Of a stretch of 64,000 nt of DNA, positions 36,212 to 45,185 are shown piece by piece. Under the pieces are notes generated by a model. It was not told the origin of the DNA. It worked only from the letters and a program-made list of their open reading frames with translations, and did no database searches. The position numbers and the translations under genes are program-made. This DNA comes from Solimonas fluminis. Its GTDB lineage: Bacteria; Pseudomonadota; Gammaproteobacteria; Nevskiales; Nevskiaceae. Location of the stretch: contig NZ_PSNW01000001.1 in NCBI RefSeq assembly GCF_002930645.1, forward strand, positions 674,600 to 738,599. Direction: 5' to 3'. Position 1 is the stretch's first letter; every line of letters begins with the position of its first letter.

Positions 36212-36985
36212 ATGAACGCGGCGATCGCCTGGCTGCGCGGCCTGCGCCTGGTCATCCACCTCGCGGTGGGCCTGGTGCTGGCGGCAGCCGTGCGCATCGA
36301 CCTGACGCGCCGCCTCAGCGGCCCGCGCCTGATGCACTGGTGGACAGGGATGCTGCTGGAGATCCTCAACATCCGCCTGTTCGTCAGCGGACAGCCGGCC
36401 ACGGGCGCGCGCTTCACCGTGGCCAACCACGTCTCCTGGCTCGACATCCCGCTGATCGGCGCCTGCGAGCCCACGCACTTCCTGTCCAAATCCGAGGTCC
36501 GCGACTGGCCGGTCGCCGGCATGCTGGCCAATGCCTCCGGCACCTTCTACATCCGCCGCGGCAAGGGCGGCGCCCGCCCCTTGCTGAACCAGCTGGTGCC
36601 GCACCTGCAGGCCGGCGGCAACATCACCGTCTTCCCCGAGGGCACCACCAGCGACGGCCGCGGCGTGCTGCCCTTCCACCCCCGGCTGTTCGGTGCCGCC
36701 ATCGAAGCCGGCTGCCCGGTGCAGCCGGTGGCGATCCGCTACGGCCTCGGCCCGGATGGGGCCGCCGTCGCCCCCTTCATCGGCGACGACGACCTGGTGA
36801 GCCACATCCTGCGCATCCTGCGCACCCCGGAACTGGTGGCCGAGGTGACCTACTGCCGGCCGATTGCGCCGCAGGGCCAGGACCGCGACAGCCTCTGCGC
36901 TGCCGCCCAGGCCGCGGTGAGCGGCCGCGTCAGCCCGGGCCTGCCGCTGGCGGAACTGCCCCTGGAAGAACCTGCCGTAGCCTGA
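36212..36985 (+). CDS. olsA: Lysophospholipid acyltransferase (OlsA/PlsC type)
   Basis: A 257-residue 1-acyl-glycerol-3-phosphate acyltransferase family member with an N-terminal membrane helix (8-30). The catalytic box NHVSWLDIP (HX4D) and the second block FPEGTTSDG are intact. After an OlsB-type gene (gap 11 bp) it most likely adds the second acyl chain to lyso-ornithine lipid; a general PlsC role is possible. Ornithine lipid replaces phospholipid or modifies envelope stress resistance. Follows opgGH on the same strand. Confidence 0.88.
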   Translation: MNAAIAWLRGLRLVIHLAVGLVLAAAVRIDLTRRLSGPRLMHWWTGMLLEILNIRLFVSGQPATGARFTVANHVSWLDIPLIGACEPTHFLSKSEVRDWPVAGMLANASGTFYIRRGKGGARPLLNQLVPHLQAGGNITVFPEGTTSDGRGVLPFHPRLFGAAIEAGCPVQPVAIRYGLGPDGAAVAPFIGDDDLVSHILRILRTPELVAEVTYCRPIAPQGQDRDSLCAAAQAAVSGRVSPGLPLAELPLEEPAVA

Positions 36986-37065
36986 AAGGGGCCAGGATCG
37001 CCGGGATGGGCCGCCCCCGGCCCAAAGGACTGTAAAATAGGCCTCAGGTCCGTCCCCGAGCGCCC

Positions 37066-38031
37066 ATGAGCACCACGCCTCCCCCCGCAGTGAAACCCAT
37101 CGTCCAGGGCGAGAAGCTGCGCGGCGCCGACAAGATGGCGCGCATCCCGGTCAAGATCGAGGCCTCCACCACCCTGCTGCGCAAGCCGGAATGGATCCGC
37201 GCCAAGCTGGGCGAGTCCGAGGAAGTGGCTCGGGTCAAGAAGGCCCTGCGCGACAATGACCTGCACACGGTCTGCGAGGAAGCCAGCTGCCCCAACCTGG
37301 GCGAGTGCTTCGGCAAGGGCACGGCCACCTTCATGATCATGGGCGCCATCTGCACGCGGCGCTGCCCGTTCTGCGATGTCGCCCACGGCCGCCCCAACCC
37401 CCTGGACCCGGACGAGCCGCTGAAGCTGGCCCGGACCATCCGCGACATGCGCCTGCGCTACGCGGTCATCACCAGCGTCGACCGCGACGACCTCAAGGAC
37501 GGCGGCGCCGCCCACTTCGCCGCCTGCATCCGCGAGAGCCGCGCGCTGTCGCCGACGCTGCAGATCGAGGTGCTGGTGCCCGATTTCCGCGGCCGCATGG
37601 ACCCGGCCCTGGCGATCTTCAAGGACACGCCGCCGGACGTCTTCAACCACAACCTCGAGACCGTGCCGCGCCTCTACAAGCAGGCCCGTCCCGGCTCCGA
37701 CTACGAGTGGTCGCTGGACCTGCTGGAACGCTTCAAGGGCCTGCATCCCGAAGTGCCGACCAAGTCCGGCCTGATGCTGGGCCTGGGCGAGGAGATCGAG
37801 GAGATCGAACAGGTCATGCGCGACCTGCGCGCCCACAACGTCGACATGCTGACCCTGGGCCAGTACCTGCAGCCCTCGCGCAACCACCTGCCGGTGGCCC
37901 GCTACGTGCACCCCACCGAATTCGAGCGCCTGCGCGTGATCGGCGAGCAGATGGGTTTCAAGCACGTCGCCAGCGGCCCGATGGTGCGCAGCAGCTACCA
38001 CGCCGACCAGCAGGCCCACGGCGTCATCTGA
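37066..38031 (+). CDS. lipA: Lipoyl synthase
   Basis: A 321-residue radical SAM enzyme that inserts two sulfurs into octanoyl groups on lipoyl domains. The auxiliary cluster cysteines are Cys70, Cys75 and Cys81, and the radical SAM motif is CTRRCPFC (Cys96, Cys100, Cys103). The C-terminal RSSYHAD motif supplies the serine ligand. TAAAAT at 37033-37038 is a likely -10 box. lipB is not adjacent in this window. It is followed after 11 bp by a small acidic gene. Confidence 0.98.
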   Translation: MSTTPPPAVKPIVQGEKLRGADKMARIPVKIEASTTLLRKPEWIRAKLGESEEVARVKKALRDNDLHTVCEEASCPNLGECFGKGTATFMIMGAICTRRCPFCDVAHGRPNPLDPDEPLKLARTIRDMRLRYAVITSVDRDDLKDGGAAHFAACIRESRALSPTLQIEVLVPDFRGRMDPALAIFKDTPPDVFNHNLETVPRLYKQARPGSDYEWSLDLLERFKGLHPEVPTKSGLMLGLGEEIEEIEQVMRDLRAHNVDMLTLGQYLQPSRNHLPVARYVHPTEFERLRVIGEQMGFKHVASGPMVRSSYHADQQAHGVI

Positions 38032-38042
38032 AGCGGTTCTCC

Positions 38043-38435
38043 ATGGATATCGAAGACAGCCACGTCGAGAAGTTTGCCGCCGTCTGCGCCGAGGCGATCC
38101 TCACCTACCTGGACTCCGGCGAACCGCAGTGGGTCACCTGGGACGGCCACTCGCACCGTTTCGACTTCCTGTCGGTGGAGCTCGACCCGCCGATCCTGCC
38201 CGTGGTGGTCAGCATCGAGGAAGGCTGGGACCAGATCGGCGACATCGGCGAGATCACCGACCCGAACCACGAGCATTTCGACGCCGACGCCCTGCGCGAC
38301 GCCATCGTCCACCTGCTGGTGGAGGAAGGCGTGGGCGAACGCATCCTCAAGCGCTTCCTGGCCAAGCTCGACAAGCTGGAGCAGGACCTGGACGAAGACC
38401 AGGACGAAGGCTCGCCGGGACCGGACGAGGATTGA
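38043..38435 (+). CDS. Small acidic protein downstream of lipA, function unknown
   Basis: A 130-residue cytoplasmic protein, strongly acidic, ending in an Asp/Glu-rich tail (DLDEDQDEGSPGPDED). The body contains aromatic and hydrophobic segments (WVTWDGHSHRFDFL, PVVVSIEEGWDQIG). No signal, membrane segment or known motif. It begins 11 bp after lipA, so co-transcription is likely. I do not recognise the family. Codon use is like the surrounding genes, supporting a real gene. Confidence 0.75.
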   Translation: MDIEDSHVEKFAAVCAEAILTYLDSGEPQWVTWDGHSHRFDFLSVELDPPILPVVVSIEEGWDQIGDIGEITDPNHEHFDADALRDAIVHLLVEEGVGERILKRFLAKLDKLEQDLDEDQDEGSPGPDED

Positions 38436-38460
38436 TCGTCCGCGGCCGGGCGCCGGGGTG

Positions 38461-38489
38461 AAAAAAAGGGGCCGGCATCCGCCGGCCCC
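38461..38489 (-). terminator. Intrinsic terminator of the DUF4394 gene
   Basis: Stem GGGGCCGGC/GCCGGCCCC (38468-38476, 38481-38489) with loop ATCC, followed on the minus strand by seven T (38467-38461). Convergent with the small acidic gene, it may also limit its transcript. Confidence 0.92.
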
Positions 38490-38508
38490 TTCGTCCTTGC
38501 CGCTCCGC

Positions 38509-41052
38509 CTACTGGACCCGCAAAGCGATGCTGCGCACCGCCGCGCCGCCGGTGGCGACGTTGCCGAGCGAGCTTGCCGCGCCGGTGCCGAGGTTGACGC
38601 GCACCAGGGTCGACAGACCACCACCCGAGGGCTGCAGCGCCGCCAGGGCGTAGCCATTGCGCCCGCCGACGATGTCCATGTCGCCCAGCTGGCTCAGCGG
38701 CGGCGTGACCACGCCCAGCGGACCCACCGTGGTGACCACGCCGCAGTTCGGGTTGCCGGCGTCCGGCATGGCCGGGGCCATCGGCATGCAGGCGCCGCCG
38801 GTAGCCGGGTCGGCGCCCACCCGCACCAGTGCGCCGCTGGCCGCGTCGATGCCGTACAGGGCCGTCGCCGTGGTACCCACGAAGCTGTTGGTGTAGGCCG
38901 CCGCCATCAAGCCCGTGGTCGCACCGCTGATGGGGCTGTCGACCGTCACGCCATTGGCCGCATCCACGTTGATGCGCAGGTTCTGGCCGCTGGTGGTGAT
39001 CAGGCGCAGCAGGTCCGGCACCGGGTTGAAGTCCAGGGCCGTGCCGCCGCTCAACGTCACGTCCGCGCCCGCCGCCGTCTTCAGCACGCGGCCATTGCTG
39101 GCCGCGCCCGTCGCGGGGTTGATGTCGTACAGGCGGTTCTGGTTGCTGACGCCGACCAGCTGGCGGTTGCGCTGGGCGTTGCCCGTCACGCGGAAGTCGA
39201 TGTCGAGCAGCGACTCGCCGCCGGCCAGGCCGGTGATCGCCACCGGTGCCGAGGGCGTGCCCGCGGCAGACGGCAGGAAACTGACCAGGTCGGTGCCGTT
39301 CTCCAGCAGCGCGAACACGGTGACCGATGCCCCCGGCAACGCCGCAGGCACCAGGGCCAAGCCACGCACCCGTTCACCGCCGCCGATGGTGCGGGATGCC
39401 GCCGTCGCGCTCAGGTCTGCCGCGCCGGTGGCCAGATTCACCGGGTAGAGCTGGGAGCTGCCCGCGCCGGAGATGGAACCCACGACCCAGGCTGCGCCAT
39501 TGGCACCGTCGATCTCCATCGCGGAAACCGCCTCCAGATCCACGCCGAGCGCTCCCCCGACGTCGGATACCACGCCGCAGTTCGGGTTGCCGGCGTCCGG
39601 CACGGCCGGGGCCATCGGCCTGCAGGAGCCGCCGCTGGCGGGATCGCTGCCGATCCGCACCAGCCGGCCACGGCGGGTGTCCACGCCGAACAGCGTGGTG
39701 CTGGCGCCGCTGTTCAGGTTCTCGGCGGCGCTGCGCAGGCTGTTGCTGTAGGCCACCGCGGTGACGTCGGCCGTGCTGGCGCCGGACAACGGCTCGTCGG
39801 TCGTCACGTTGGGGGTGATGCCCGCTCGCGGATCGATGCGCAGGTTCACGCCGTTGGCGGCCACCACGCGCAGGCGATCCGGCACCGGATTGAAGTCCAT
39901 GCCGAAGGAACTGCCCGCCGGCAGGGCCGTGCTGAGCACCACGCGCTCGGTGGCGGCACCGGTATCCGGGTCGATCACCACCAGGCGGCTCGCGTCGGTC
40001 AGGCCGTAGAGCTCGCCGGTGGCCGGTCGCGTGTCGATCCCCACGACGCTCTCGGCGGTGTTCAGGCCGGTCACGGCGGTCGGCGCGGTGCAGAGCTTGG
40101 CCGGAGAACCTCGGTTGAAGCTCACCAGCTTGTTGCTCTCCGTCAGAGCGACCAGTTCGCCGCGCGCCTGCCTGGTCGGGGAAGCCGCCACCGGGCTGGC
40201 CAGCGCCACGATCTGCTCGCCGGCATTCACGGCCACCGGGCCGATGGCGGTGGCCGCGCCGGTGGCGAGATTGATGGTATGGAAGGTGGGAACCCCGCCG
40301 ATGCCGAGCACCGCGACGGCGCTGTTGGCCGGAAGCCCATCGACCGCCGTGCCGGTGAGCACGTCGAAGCCATTGACCGCCCCCGGCGCAGCCAGGCCCA
40401 GGCTGCCCACCGTGAATACCGTGCCCGCATTGGGATCGGCCGAGGTCAGCAAGGTACCGGTGGAACTGTTGATGTAGTAGATCGTCGTGCGGCAGGCTTC
40501 CTTGAAGCTCATGGTGTAGGCGGTGGCCGTGATGCCGGAGACATCTGCCGTCGTGGCCGTGCGGCGATCCGGCTTCAGCGTACCGTCGACCGTGGTGGTG
40601 CCGTCCGCCACATTGATGCGCAGATTCTGCCCCGTGTTGCTGACCACGCGCAGGCGGTCCGGTACCGGGTTGAAATCCACGCCGAAGTCGGTGGCAGCGG
40701 CGTCCAGGGTCACGCTGAGGGTGACGGGTGCCGAGGCCACGCCGGTTTCCGGATCGAGGCGCAGGACGCGGCTCGCGCTGGTCACCGCGTAGAGGTTTCC
40801 GTCGGCAGGGCGGAAGTCGGCGCCGACGATGCGTTCGCCGCCCGCCAGGCCGGTGATGGTTCTCTGGGTACGCACGGAGCCCGGTGTCGCACGATTGAAG
40901 CTGAGGACACGCTGGCCCGCGGCGCTGGAGGTGACCACGAAGGTGTCGCCTGGCGTCGCGCCAATGAACTCATCGTCGCTGCTGCAGGCCGCCAGGCCTG
41001 TCATGGCCGTCAGCAGCAAGCCGGCGCGCCAGGTGAATCCGCTGTTCTGCAT
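38509..41052 (-). CDS. Lipoprotein with three DUF4394 beta-propeller-like repeats
   Basis: An 847-residue lipoprotein (lipobox LAAC, Cys23). It carries three tandem modules of about 270 residues, each with the DUF4394 phrases GLAGGE(R/S), DFRPADGNLYAVT or its equivalent, DFNPVPDRLRVV, and GQNLRIN. The modules look like WD-like sheets. The modules have diverged in their detail but keep the core. The function of DUF4394 is unknown; it is likely an extracytoplasmic binding or scaffold protein. Monocistronic, with its own terminator. Confidence 0.88.
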   Translation of the reverse strand: MQNSGFTWRAGLLLTAMTGLAACSSDDEFIGATPGDTFVVTSSAAGQRVLSFNRATPGSVRTQRTITGLAGGERIVGADFRPADGNLYAVTSASRVLRLDPETGVASAPVTLSVTLDAAATDFGVDFNPVPDRLRVVSNTGQNLRINVADGTTTVDGTLKPDRRTATTADVSGITATAYTMSFKEACRTTIYYINSSTGTLLTSADPNAGTVFTVGSLGLAAPGAVNGFDVLTGTAVDGLPANSAVAVLGIGGVPTFHTINLATGAATAIGPVAVNAGEQIVALASPVAASPTRQARGELVALTESNKLVSFNRGSPAKLCTAPTAVTGLNTAESVVGIDTRPATGELYGLTDASRLVVIDPDTGAATERVVLSTALPAGSSFGMDFNPVPDRLRVVAANGVNLRIDPRAGITPNVTTDEPLSGASTADVTAVAYSNSLRSAAENLNSGASTTLFGVDTRRGRLVRIGSDPASGGSCRPMAPAVPDAGNPNCGVVSDVGGALGVDLEAVSAMEIDGANGAAWVVGSISGAGSSQLYPVNLATGAADLSATAASRTIGGGERVRGLALVPAALPGASVTVFALLENGTDLVSFLPSAAGTPSAPVAITGLAGGESLLDIDFRVTGNAQRNRQLVGVSNQNRLYDINPATGAASNGRVLKTAAGADVTLSGGTALDFNPVPDLLRLITTSGQNLRINVDAANGVTVDSPISGATTGLMAAAYTNSFVGTTATALYGIDAASGALVRVGADPATGGACMPMAPAMPDAGNPNCGVVTTVGPLGVVTPPLSQLGDMDIVGGRNGYALAALQPSGGGLSTLVRVNLGTGAASSLGNVATGGAAVRSIALRVQ

Positions 41053-41161
41053 AGTTCCCTCCGGTGAACCCGACGGAACCGCGCTGCCCAGGGCGGACAG
41101 GCGGGTCGGATACCGGGGGTACGCGCAGGCGGCGGCGCCGGATGCACTACCGGCACAGAAC

Positions 41162-42505
41162 TCAGCTTGCCAGCTCTTTCAGCAGCTTGCCGTGGATACC
41201 GCCGAAATCGCCGTTGGACATCACCAGCACGCGGTCGCCCTTCCGCGCTTCGCCGGCGATGGCCCCGATCAGCAGCGCCAGGTCGTGGTGCACGCTCAGG
41301 CGCGGCCCGACCTCCTGCAAGGCGGCGGCCGCATCCCATTTCAGGTCCGGGCGGGCATAGACGAAGACCTTGTCCGCTGCCTGCAGGCTGTGCGCCAGTT
41401 CGCCGGAATGCGAGCCCAGGCGCATGGTATTGGAGCGCGGCTCCAGCACGGCCAGGATGCGGCCCTCGCCCGGCTGCTGGCGCAGCGCGTCCACCGTGAC
41501 CGCGATGGCGGTGGGGTGATGCGCGAAATCATCGTAGACCTTCACGCCGCGCGCCGCGCCCACCAGTTCCAGGCGCCGCTTGACGCTCTGGAACTTCGCC
41601 AGGCCCTCGGCCAGGGTCGCCACCGGTACGCCGACATGGTGCGCCGCCGCGAAGGCCGCCAGGGTATTGGAACGGTTGTGCGTGCCGGCCAGCGGGCTGG
41701 CGACCAGACCCTGGTCCGCGCCGCGGACGAACAGGCGGAAACCCTCGGCCGTAGGCTCGGCACGCCAGCCCAGGTCGCTGTCGAACCAGTCGCGCTCGCT
41801 CCAGCAGCCCTGCTCCAGCACCCGCGCCAGCACCGCGTCGGCCCCGTTGACCACCAGACGCCCCTGCCCCGGCACGGTGCGCACCAGGTGATGGAACTGG
41901 CGCTCGATGGCGGCCAGGTCCGGGAAGATGTCGGCGTGGTCGAATTCCAGGTTGTTGAGGATGCAGGTGCGCGGCCGGTAGTGGACGAACTTGCTGCGCT
42001 TGTCGAAGAAGGCCGTGTCGTACTCGTCGGCCTCGATGACGAAATACTTGCCCTTGCCCAGGCGCGCCGACAGGCCGAAGTTCATCGGCACGCCGCCCAC
42101 CAGGAAGCCGGGCTCCAGGCCCGCGTGCTCCAGCAGCCAGGCCAGGATGCTGGTGGTGGTGGTCTTGCCATGCGTGCCGGCCACGGCCAGCACATGGCGG
42201 CCCTGCAGCACGTTCTCCGCCAGCCACTGCGGGCCGGAGATGTAGGGCAGGCCCTCGTTGAGCACGTACTCCATCGCCGGATTGCCGCGCGTCACGACGT
42301 TGCCCACCACCACCATGTCCGGGCGCGGCATCAGGTGGTCGGGCTCGTAGCCGCGCATCACGGCGATGCCGAGCTGTTCCAGCTGCGTGGACATCGGCGG
42401 CCAGGCGTTGGCGTCGGAGCCGGTGACGGTATGGCCCGCCTCGCGCGCAATCGCGGCGATGCCGGCCATGAAGGTGCCGCAGATACCGAGGATATGGATG
42501 TGCAT
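41162..42505 (-). CDS. mpl: UDP-N-acetylmuramate:tripeptide ligase Mpl
   Basis: A 447-residue Mur ligase family enzyme that reattaches recycled tripeptide to UDP-MurNAc in peptidoglycan recycling. The Rossmann start HILGICGTFM, the ATP loop AGTHGKTTTTS, and the segments FVIEADEYDTAFFD and ILNNLEFDHADIF are diagnostic of Mpl rather than MurC. Length is normal (about 450). It follows a membrane-protein gene by 8 bp on the same strand. Confidence 0.97.
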   Translation of the reverse strand: MHIHILGICGTFMAGIAAIAREAGHTVTGSDANAWPPMSTQLEQLGIAVMRGYEPDHLMPRPDMVVVGNVVTRGNPAMEYVLNEGLPYISGPQWLAENVLQGRHVLAVAGTHGKTTTTSILAWLLEHAGLEPGFLVGGVPMNFGLSARLGKGKYFVIEADEYDTAFFDKRSKFVHYRPRTCILNNLEFDHADIFPDLAAIERQFHHLVRTVPGQGRLVVNGADAVLARVLEQGCWSERDWFDSDLGWRAEPTAEGFRLFVRGADQGLVASPLAGTHNRSNTLAAFAAAHHVGVPVATLAEGLAKFQSVKRRLELVGAARGVKVYDDFAHHPTAIAVTVDALRQQPGEGRILAVLEPRSNTMRLGSHSGELAHSLQAADKVFVYARPDLKWDAAAALQEVGPRLSVHHDLALLIGAIAGEARKGDRVLVMSNGDFGGIHGKLLKELAS

Positions 42506-42513
42506 GGCGGGGA

Positions 42514-43071
42514 TCAGGCGGCGCCGAGCTGCAGGCCGACCATCAGGAACAGGATTCCGACGAATACCAGCATCGTCCAGACGCCGGCGGCGAGCATGAA
42601 GATGCGGCAGATGACCACGATCTGCCAGATGCCCAGCAGCATCAGCGCGCTCATCGCCGAGGACGGCGGCGTCGGCAGCATCTCGGGCTTGTTGGCCAGC
42701 GAAGGGTCCTTCTGCACCATTTCGGCGATCTGGGCCAGCACCGGCGCGATCTTGGCGAAGAAGGGCAGCATGAACAGCGTCAGTACCGCGGTGGTGGCCA
42801 GCAGGGCGTTGAAGGTCTGCTGGAAGCGGTTGTCGAGCTTGCGCGTGGCCAGGCTGAAGCGCGTGAACAGGGCCAGGAAGGCCGTGTTCACCGCCGCGCC
42901 CGCCAGCGCTGCCGCGGGCGGCAGCAGGAAGCTCAGCAGGGCCGCATTGGACAGCACCGCGAAGGCGATGCAGCCCAGCAGCAGGCTGCGGCCCGGGTCA
43001 TAGGGAAAGTCCTCCGGCCCTGCGCGGAAGAACAGGAGCTTCAGGGTCGCGGCGGAAACAGAAGCGAGCAT
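42514..43071 (-). CDS. Inner-membrane protein, function unknown
   Basis: A 185-residue multi-pass protein with about five hydrophobic segments (near residues 28-50, 52-72, 90-110, 140-160 and 160-182) and a hydrophilic loop around 115-138. The composition resembles YIP1-type membrane proteins but the assignment is weak. It lies 8 bp upstream of mpl, probably in one operon, suggesting a link to envelope metabolism. Divergent from rnd with 57 bp between starts. Confidence 0.7.
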   Translation of the reverse strand: MLASVSAATLKLLFFRAGPEDFPYDPGRSLLLGCIAFAVLSNAALLSFLLPPAAALAGAAVNTAFLALFTRFSLATRKLDNRFQQTFNALLATTAVLTLFMLPFFAKIAPVLAQIAEMVQKDPSLANKPEMLPTPPSSAMSALMLLGIWQIVVICRIFMLAAGVWTMLVFVGILFLMVGLQLGAA

Positions 43072-43128
43072 GTCGGCGGTCTGGTGCGTAAAGCCGGTAT
43101 TCTAATGGGAATATCCCCCAAGACTCCC

Positions 43129-44217
43129 ATGCCTACCCCTTTCATCAATACCCCCGCCCCGCTGGCCGCGCTGGCCCAGGGCTGGGCCGGCCGCGACTGG
43201 CTGGCGATCGACACCGAGTTCGTCCGCGTGGACACGTACCATGCCCGCCTCTGCCTGATCCAGGTCGGCGACGGGACGGACTCCGTCTGCGTGGACCCCC
43301 TGGCGATCAAGGACCTGAAGCCGCTGCTGGACGTGCTGGCGCAGCCCCGGATCACCAAGGTGCTGCACTCCGCCAGCCAGGACTACGAGATCTTCGTGCA
43401 GCTCACCGGTGCCGCGCCGGCCCCGCTGTTCGACAGCCAGATCGCCGCCACCCTGCTGGGCTACGGCGACCAGATCGGCTATGCCGGGCTGATCGAGAAG
43501 CTCTGCGGCGTGACCCTGGACAAGAGCCTGTCGCGCACCGACTGGGCGCGGCGCCCGCTGAGCGAAGCCGAGCTGGCCTACGCCGCCGCCGACGTGAAGT
43601 ACCTGGCCGAGATCTACCCGCGCCTGCGCGAGGAACTGGTGGCCTCCGGCCGCCTGGCCTGGCTGGAGGAGGACTGTGCTCGCCTCTGCGACCCGCTGCG
43701 CTACCGCACCGCGCCGGAGGAAGCCTGGCAGCGCCTGAAGGGCCTGGCGCGCCTGCCGGCGCGCGAGCAGCAGGTCGCGGCGGCGCTGACCGCCTGGCGC
43801 GAAACCGAGGCCCAGGCCCGCAACCGCCCGCGCAAGTGGATCCTGGACGACGAGCCGGTCTACCGCCTGGCCGAGCGCAAGCCCCAGACCCTGGCGCAGC
43901 TGGAAGCCCTGCAGGTCCTGCCGCCCAAGACCCTGGAGCGCCATGGCGAGCGCCTGCTCGCGCTGGTGGCACAGGGCCTGGCCGCCCCGGCCGAAGTGCT
44001 GGCCACCGACGAACAGCTGTCGCCGGAGCAGAAGGCACGGCTCAAGGCCCTGCAGGCGAGGCTGGCGGACATCGCCACCGGCCTGAAGCTGCCGCCGACC
44101 TTCATCGCGCCGCGCGCCGACATGCTGGCGCTGCTGCTGGAAGGCGACCGCGGCCAGGTGCCGCTGCTGCAGGGCTGGCGGCGGCGGGTGGCGGGCGAGG
44201 AACTGCTGAAGCTGTAG
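43129..44217 (+). CDS. rnd: Ribonuclease D
   Basis: A 362-residue 3'-5' exonuclease with DEDD motifs: Exo I IDTEFVRVDT, Exo II HSASQDYEIF, Exo III YAAADVKYL. A HRDC domain follows (about residues 200-290), and the C-terminal part is helical. It matures tRNA 3' ends. ATG 43129 is preferred over 43105 since TCTAAT at 43101-43106 looks like its -10 box. Its terminator is at 44353. Confidence 0.95.
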   Translation: MPTPFINTPAPLAALAQGWAGRDWLAIDTEFVRVDTYHARLCLIQVGDGTDSVCVDPLAIKDLKPLLDVLAQPRITKVLHSASQDYEIFVQLTGAAPAPLFDSQIAATLLGYGDQIGYAGLIEKLCGVTLDKSLSRTDWARRPLSEAELAYAAADVKYLAEIYPRLREELVASGRLAWLEEDCARLCDPLRYRTAPEEAWQRLKGLARLPAREQQVAAALTAWRETEAQARNRPRKWILDDEPVYRLAERKPQTLAQLEALQVLPPKTLERHGERLLALVAQGLAAPAEVLATDEQLSPEQKARLKALQARLADIATGLKLPPTFIAPRADMLALLLEGDRGQVPLLQGWRRRVAGEELLKL

Positions 44218-44225
44218 CTTCACGT

Positions 44226-44341
44226 CTTGCCTCTCCCCTCGGGAGAGCTCGCGCGCAGCGCGGGCGAGGGGCGCGCGAGCAGAGGGCGCCGCTCTCCAAC
44301 CGCCTTCCCTCGCCCTGCCCTCTCCCGGAGGGAGAGGGGTC
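44226..44341. repeat. Dispersed intergenic repeat with paired CTCTCCC/GGGAGAG hairpins
   Basis: CTCTCCC-CTC-GGGAGAG at about 44231-44247 and CCCTCTCCC-GGA-GGGAGAGGG near 44320-44340 flank a GC-rich stretch (GCGCGCAGCGCGGGCGAGGG). Such CTCTCCC doublets are a familiar scattered intergenic repeat in proteobacteria. Lies between rnd and its terminator. Confidence 0.65.
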
Positions 44342-44352
44342 CGGAAAACAGA

Positions 44353-44381
44353 ACGGGCCCGCATCTGCGGGCCCGTTTTTT
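44353..44381 (+). terminator. Intrinsic terminator for rnd
   Basis: ACGGGCCCGCA-TC-TGCGGGCCCGT (44353-44376), followed by TTTTT, on the plus strand. Confidence 0.93.
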
Positions 44382-44391
44382 CAACCAGCGA

Positions 44392-44955
44392 TCAGCGCGT
44401 AACCGCGAGGATGCGGTTGAAGATCTCTTCCAGGCTGCCGATGCCTTCCACGGTCACGACCTTGCCCTGCTTGCTGTAGTAGTCCAGCAGCGGGCGCGTC
44501 TCGGCGTTGTACACCTCGATGCGCTTGCGGATGACGTCTTCCTTGTCGTCCTCGCGGCCTTCCTTCTGCGCGCGATCCAGCAGGCGCTTGACGATCTCCT
44601 CGTCGGTCACGTGCAGGTGCACGGCCTTGTCGATGCCCGGCTGGCCCAGGCGCTTGAGCATGCCGTCGAGCACCTCGGCCTGCGCGGTATTGCGCGGGAA
44701 GCCGTCGAGGATGAAGCCCTTCTGCGCGTCCGGCTGGCCGAGACGTTCCTCGACGATGCCGATCACGATCTCATTGGCCACCAGGCCGCCGGCGTCCATC
44801 GTCGCCTTGGCCTTCTTGCCCAGCTCCGTGCCGGCCTTGACGGCAGCACGCAGGGCATCGCCGGTGGAGATCTTGGGAATCCCGAAATGGGCGACCAGCT
44901 TCTCACCCTGGGTGCCCTTGCCCGAGCCGGGCGCACCCAGCAGTACGAGTCTCAT
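44392..44955 (-). CDS. adk: Adenylate kinase (short form)
   Basis: A 187-residue enzyme balancing AMP, ADP and ATP. P-loop GAPGSGKGTQ, the AMP-binding segment STGDALRAAVK, GFPRN, and a short LID (DRAQKEGREDDKEDVIRKR) instead of the zinc/long LID of E. coli Adk. Start ATG 44955. Divergent from ppa; this adjacency of two nucleotide-phosphate enzymes is shared with related lineages. Confidence 0.97.
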   Translation of the reverse strand: MRLVLLGAPGSGKGTQGEKLVAHFGIPKISTGDALRAAVKAGTELGKKAKATMDAGGLVANEIVIGIVEERLGQPDAQKGFILDGFPRNTAQAEVLDGMLKRLGQPGIDKAVHLHVTDEEIVKRLLDRAQKEGREDDKEDVIRKRIEVYNAETRPLLDYYSKQGKVVTVEGIGSLEEIFNRILAVTR

Positions 44956-45090
44956 CTTGTTTTCAGCCTCTTGTGTGTAGAACCCGCGGCGCCTTGGAAT
45001 CCCCCGCCGGGGTTGAAACGGCCACCGGCGACATTGCCCGGTGGAAATGCGTGGCTGCCGGCAGTTTATTAAACTATGGGGCTCTAGCCT

Positions 45091-45135
45091 AGGGGCCTGG
45101 GATTGCCGGCGGCGCGCCGGCAGTCCCAGGCCCCT
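45091..45135 (+). promoter_or_regulatory. Long leader hairpin upstream of ppa
   Basis: AGGGGCCTGGGA (45091-45102) pairs perfectly with TCCCAGGCCCCT (45124-45135), with an inner GCCGGC/GCCGGC stem (45105-45110, 45116-45121) after a 2-nt mismatch, loop GGCGC. It lies 50 bp before the ppa start and has no T-run. Could be a leader structure or operator. Confidence 0.55.
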
Positions 45136-45185
45136 GGCTTGTTCGCACCCCCGCCAGCCGGCAACTAACGAGGTTAATCAAGCAC

